Shown here: piece by piece, positions 5,638 to 7,932 of the stretch | Numbering within the stretch: position 1 is the first letter of the stretch | How the letters are laid out: the number at the start of each line of letters is the position of its first letter | NCBI GenBank assembly: GCA_013331215.1 | Contig: DUGU01000208.1 | Location: 1-7,932 of the forward strand | DNA length: 7,932 nucleotides | Direction: 5' to 3' | Source: Methanoregulaceae archaeon | GTDB taxonomy: Archaea > Halobacteriota > Methanomicrobia > Methanomicrobiales > Methanospirillaceae | Notes under the pieces: generated by a model | Databases searched by the model: none | Seen by the model: only the letters and a program-made list of their open reading frames with translations | Told to the model about the DNA's origin: nothing | Translations under genes and position numbers: made by a program

Positions 5638-6476
5638 TGCGAGCCTCGGACGTGATGTCCGCGCCGGTCCACGTGGTCGGGCCGAACGACTCGGCCGCTC
5701 ATGCCCGGAATCAGATGATCCGGTTCAGATGTTCGCGCCTGCCGGTCGTGGACGAGGATCGGCTCGCCGGCATCATCACCAAGAAGGACCTCGGGTATCG
5801 GCTCCGGCAGGCAGAGCCGACCTGGCGGCGCCGGCCGATCGACCGGGTGCCGGCGAGCCTGCTCATGACCCCCGACCCGGTCAGCGTCGCGGCCGACGCT
5901 TCGACCCGGACCGTGGCCGCGGCCATGGTCGAGTACGGCATCAGCGGGCTGCCCGTGGTCGAGAACTGCACCCTCGTCGGGATCGTGACCAAGACCGACC
6001 TGCTCGGTTCGGTCTCGGTCGAGCGGCTCGAGGCGACGGTCGGCGACCTGATGGGCGATGTCGTGACCATCTCCCGCTACCACTCGCTCGACCACGTGGT
6101 CGACCTCGCGAGCGAGCGCGACGACAAGCTCGTGGTGGTCAACGACGACGGGACGCTCGCCGGGATCATCACCGAGTCGAACCTCGCCTTCTACGAGTAC
6201 GTCGGCCGGGTGCCCGGCGAACCCGACCGCGAAGTGACCATGCTCCGGCGCGACGCTCCCGGCGGGCAGAAGACGCTCCGGTATGTGCGCGACGTCTCGG
6301 CCATCGCCGAGGACCTGATGAGCCAGCCGGTCGAGACCACGCCGCAAGGCGCTCCGATCGCCGAGGCGGTCCGGAGAATGCGAGAGAAAGGGATCAACAG
6401 CCTCGTCGTCGTCGAGGACGGCGACATCAAAGGCATTATCACGCGAGATGATATAATTAAGGGGGTTGCCACATGA
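5637..6476 (+). CDS. Four-CBS-motif protein
   Basis: This encodes 279 residues. The start ATG overlaps the preceding TGA by 1 base and GGAGG (5622-5626) lies 10 bases upstream. CBS homology begins at the first residues (MRASDVMSAPVHVV), which confirms the start. Signatures are GIITKKD (45-51), GIVTKTD (115-121), GIITESN (176-182, Asn in place of Asp) and GIITRDD (266-272). A variable segment between repeats 3 and 4 (about 187-220, EYVGRVPGEPD...RYVRD) is longer than usual and may mediate contacts. The lysines in the first two signatures (TKKD, TKTD) are compatible with phosphate binding. The arrangement predicts two Bateman modules in a soluble protein. It overlaps the next gene by 4 bases (ATGA). 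Ligand and target are not determinable from sequence. Confidence 0.92.
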   Translation: MRASDVMSAPVHVVGPNDSAAHARNQMIRFRCSRLPVVDEDRLAGIITKKDLGYRLRQAEPTWRRRPIDRVPASLLMTPDPVSVAADASTRTVAAAMVEYGISGLPVVENCTLVGIVTKTDLLGSVSVERLEATVGDLMGDVVTISRYHSLDHVVDLASERDDKLVVVNDDGTLAGIITESNLAFYEYVGRVPGEPDREVTMLRRDAPGGQKTLRYVRDVSAIAEDLMSQPVETTPQGAPIAEAVRRMREKGINSLVVVEDGDIKGIITRDDIIKGVAT

Positions 6477-6497
6477 ACCAGACCTTATTTATTAAGG
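6445..6497 (+). promoter_or_regulatory. AT-rich junction: possible internal promoter or translation control
   Basis: Within an otherwise GC-rich operon, gatgatataattaag (about 6447-6461) and ttatttattaagg (6485-6497) flank the start of the fifth CBS gene. The first resembles a TATA element but lacks a clear BRE. TAAGG at 6458-6462, which overlaps the ribosome binding site, can pair with CCTTA at 6483-6487, and so can TAAGG at 6493-6497. The AT content may equally serve only to keep the start site unstructured. Confidence 0.25.
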
Positions 6498-7249
6498 ACA
6501 TCATGTCCAGGCCTGTGACGATCGCGAAGTCGGCGGTGATCACCGAGGCGCTCGATCGAATGCTCGACCAGGAGATCGACCCCCTGGTCGTGACCAACAA
6601 CGGCACGGTGGTCGGGACGGTTTCGCGCCGGTCGATCGCGGAGGCGATCGGATCGAAGCGGAGTGCGAACGTCTCGCCGAACCAGATCCACGTCGCAAAC
6701 GTGGTCGAGGAGGAGTTCACCTCGGCCTACGGGGACGAGACCCTCGACGTCGTGGTCCCGTTGCTGCAGACCTACAAACTCGTGGTCGTGCTCGATGGCG
6801 ACCACCGGCCGATCGGCCAGGTGACGCGGGGCGACCTGCTCAAGGTGATGCGTCCCGCGGGCTCGGTCGACCAGGTGATGGAGAAGGTCGCGGTCGTCTC
6901 GCCCGATGAGCGCGTGGTCCACCTCCGGCGCCGTATGCTCGACGACGGGGCGAACCGCTACGTGGTCGCGAACGGCGCCGAGCTGCTCGGCATGGTGACC
7001 GAGACCGACGTGGCGCGCTCGATGGCCGCGTTCCGCGAGGACGTGGCCGACCGGTTCCAGGACCACCGGATCCGGAACCTGATCGTCAGCGACATCATGT
7101 CCACGCCGCTGATCTCGGTCCCGCCCGAGATGCAGGTCGCCGACCTGGTCGAGACCATGCTTCAGCGCAAGATCAGCGGCGTCCCGGTCGTGGACAACGG
7201 GCACGTCCTGGGCGCGGTCTCCCGGCAGAGCCTGGTCCAGGCCCTCTGA
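6473..7249 (+). CDS. Four-CBS-motif protein, last gene of the operon
   Basis: This encodes 258 residues. The ATG overlaps the previous stop as ATGA, with GGGGG (6461-6465) 7 bases upstream. CBS homology begins at once (FIKDIMSRPVTIA). The four signatures are GTVSRRS (48-54), GQVTRGD (115-121), GMVTETD (173-179) and GAVSRQS (247-253). Repeats 1 and 4 both replace the terminal ribose-contacting Asp with Ser, while repeats 2 and 3 keep it, so ligand sites may be asymmetric. Repeat 4 opens with VSDIMSTPLI, the same ten residues as repeat 2 of the first CBS gene, and the underlying DNA is identical over 20 bases. The codons around the start are unusually AT-rich for this operon. A T5 run immediately follows the stop, consistent with operon termination here. 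Confidence 0.92.
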   Translation: MNQTLFIKDIMSRPVTIAKSAVITEALDRMLDQEIDPLVVTNNGTVVGTVSRRSIAEAIGSKRSANVSPNQIHVANVVEEEFTSAYGDETLDVVVPLLQTYKLVVVLDGDHRPIGQVTRGDLLKVMRPAGSVDQVMEKVAVVSPDERVVHLRRRMLDDGANRYVVANGAELLGMVTETDVARSMAAFREDVADRFQDHRIRNLIVSDIMSTPLISVPPEMQVADLVETMLQRKISGVPVVDNGHVLGAVSRQSLVQAL

Positions 7250-7250
7250 C

Positions 7251-7260
7251 CTCTTTTTCG
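7251..7260 (+). terminator. T-run terminator of the CBS operon
   Basis: CTCTTTTTCG begins one base after the last CBS stop codon (7247-7249), with five consecutive T residues at 7254-7258. Archaeal RNA polymerase terminates at such oligo-T stretches without needing a hairpin. The next gene lies on the opposite strand, so a terminator is expected here. Confidence 0.5.
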
Positions 7261-7338
7261 GATCGCATATCTTCTCGCGAGCCCCGGCGCGCTTTCGCGA
7301 GTGCACGATCCGCACGCCCTCTCGTTATGGCGAGGGTA

Positions 7339-7359
7339 CCGGATGCGATCCGTATCCGG
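7339..7359 (-). terminator. Inverted repeat downstream of tRNA-Cys
   Basis: CCGGAT (7339-7344) and ATCCGG (7354-7359) are perfect inverse complements with a 9-base spacer; an alternative inner stem is CGGAT-GCG-ATCCG (7340-7352). The element lies about 30 bases past the tRNA 3' end on its transcript and may act in termination or 3' processing. No T-run follows on that strand, so support is modest. Confidence 0.25.
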
Positions 7360-7388
7360 GCCCCATCACCCGGCACTCCTCTCGAGCA

Positions 7389-7459
7389 AGCCCGGGGTGA
7401 GAATCGAACTCACATGCTCCAATCTGCAGTCGGACGCATCGCCACTCTGCCACCCGGGC
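7389..7459 (-). tRNA. tRNA-Cys (GCA)
   Basis: This is a complete 71-base cloverleaf read on the minus strand. The acceptor arms GCCCGGG (7459-7453) and CCCGGGC (7396-7390) pair perfectly. The D arm is GCAG...TGC with a GG in the loop. The anticodon stem TCCGA/TTGGA encloses the loop CTGCAGA with anticodon GCA. The T arm is GTGAG-TTCGATT-CTCAC. The discriminator base is U73, the identity element of tRNA-Cys. CCA is not encoded and must be added after transcription. No intron is present. It stands alone, oriented toward the convergent CBS operon. Confidence 0.96.
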
Positions 7460-7869
7460 ACGGAGTTATTCACGATCTTGAAATTCCACGGCGATCTACG
7501 TCCTGCTGCGGAATAACTAACGACCAGCCGGTAATAATTGCCGCCATCGAGATAGGTACACGGCGGGTCTCCCCCACAGGACGCCGCGGGCGGGCCACGG
7601 CCAGCGATGGGGGTCTCGGCGGCCCGGACCCTGTCCCGGTCGATCTCGGCATCGAAGGTCTGCACGAACTCCAGTTTCGCCTTCGCGGTCGGCATCGAGG
7701 AAACGGCTTGGCACCCCGCGGCCGGTGCGATCGAGGTCTCGAATGTCCGATCCGTCGGGCAATCCCGCTGTTCTTCTCTCTGTCGAAGCCGATCGGAGGT
7801 CGGTGGAGCGCCGATTCCTCGTCGAGGACCCGGAGGTTCTCGAGGGGAGCGCGGGGGCCTCTCCCCGCG
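7460..7869. other. Intergenic stretch upstream of tRNA-Cys
   Basis: About 410 bases hold no confident gene. The part next to the tRNA (7460-7560) is AT-richer and presumably contains the tRNA promoter; an AT-rich element around 7476-7488 is a candidate TATA but without a good BRE. AGTTATTC (7464-7471) and GAATAACT (7511-7518) form an 8-bp inverted repeat with a 39-base spacer. The distal part contains only the weak coding-like fragment described separately. Confidence 0.5.
7580..7745 (-). pseudogene. Coding-like fragment upstream of tRNA-Cys, possible gene remnant
   Basis: One minus-strand frame reads FETSIAPAAG, then an ATG at 7695 and MPTAKAKLEFVQTFDAEIDR. Its third codon positions are mostly G or C between about 7745 and 7590, as in the real genes here. 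The bias then fades, and the frame runs without a stop through tRNA-Cys to about 7366. A gene reading through a tRNA is implausible, so this may be a decayed gene that lost its 3' end, or chance. I recognise no family. Confidence 0.2.
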
Positions 7870-7932
7870 TCAGACGTCCTGCCCCGCTCCAGGTAGCGGC
7901 GGCGCGCCGGCCACGCGCTCGGGGTGCGTGTA
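7870..7932 (-). CDS. Possible C-terminal end of a gene entering from the right edge
   Basis: The minus strand reads YTHPERVAGAPPLPGAGQDV followed by TGA (7872-7870). Third codon positions are 17 of 20 G or C. However, another minus-strand frame is equally GC-biased and open here, so a fragment this short cannot be assigned with certainty. If real, it belongs to a gene whose body lies beyond the window and which points toward tRNA-Cys. No function can be proposed. Confidence 0.25.
   Translation of the reverse strand, partial: YTHPERVAGAPPLPGAGQDV

Noticed and set aside
5067..6347. A 426-codon minus-strand frame
   Set aside because: It is antisense to two well-supported CBS genes with no motif of its own.
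3361..7249. The CBS repeats as a DNA repeat array or CRISPR-like structure
   Set aside because: Similarity is at protein level between homologous domains with irregular spacing; apart from one 20-base match there are no exact short repeats.
7250..7400. An integration (att) site at the tRNA-Cys 3' end
   Set aside because: No duplicate of the tRNA 3' end, no integrase and no mobile genes are visible in the window.

Overview
The window looks like chromosomal DNA from a GC-rich methanogenic euryarchaeon, most likely of the order Methanomicrobiales. The reasons are a three-gene set typical of Euryarchaeota (Era-like GTPase, DUF2073 protein, zinc-ribbon protein), a large cluster of CBS-domain genes of the kind common in these methanogens, Shine-Dalgarno sequences of the GGTGAT/GGAGG type, BRE/TATA-like promoter elements, and a tRNA-Cys without an encoded CCA end. 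The lineage is an inference from gene content; no marker gene is present.

Layout. (1) Positions 1-939, plus strand: the 3' part of a gene for an uncharacterised, probably exported or surface protein whose start lies outside the window. (2) Positions 940-1692: about 750 bases with no convincing gene but several strong inverted repeats. (3) Positions 1693-3126, minus strand: a compact operon transcribed arvA-arvB-arvC. ArvA is the small GTPase reported to drive extracellular vesicle formation in haloarchaea; ArvB (DUF2073) and ArvC (zinc ribbon) are its usual neighbours. (4) Positions 3127-3360: a divergent promoter region with a perfect 7-bp-arm inverted repeat. (5) Positions 3361-7249, plus strand: five consecutive CBS-domain genes, touching or overlapping, with 18 CBS motifs in all. 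The first carries a C-terminal zinc ribbon and the other four carry four CBS motifs each. (6) Positions 7389-7459, minus strand: tRNA-Cys(GCA). (7) Positions 7460-7932: no firm gene, but coding-like minus-strand fragments, including what may be the last 20 codons of a gene entering from the right edge.

How the genes may work together. The CBS genes almost certainly form one transcription unit with translational coupling. The family binds adenine nucleotides or S-adenosylmethionine, so they are probably cytosolic energy or metabolite sensors, though the sequence shows neither ligand nor target. The arv operon and the CBS operon share one short divergent promoter region, which allows coordinated control of a vesicle or membrane-remodelling GTPase and a bank of nucleotide sensors. 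That link is a hypothesis. The best candidates for something undescribed are the five-gene CBS array, its pairing with arvABC, and the operator-like repeat between them.
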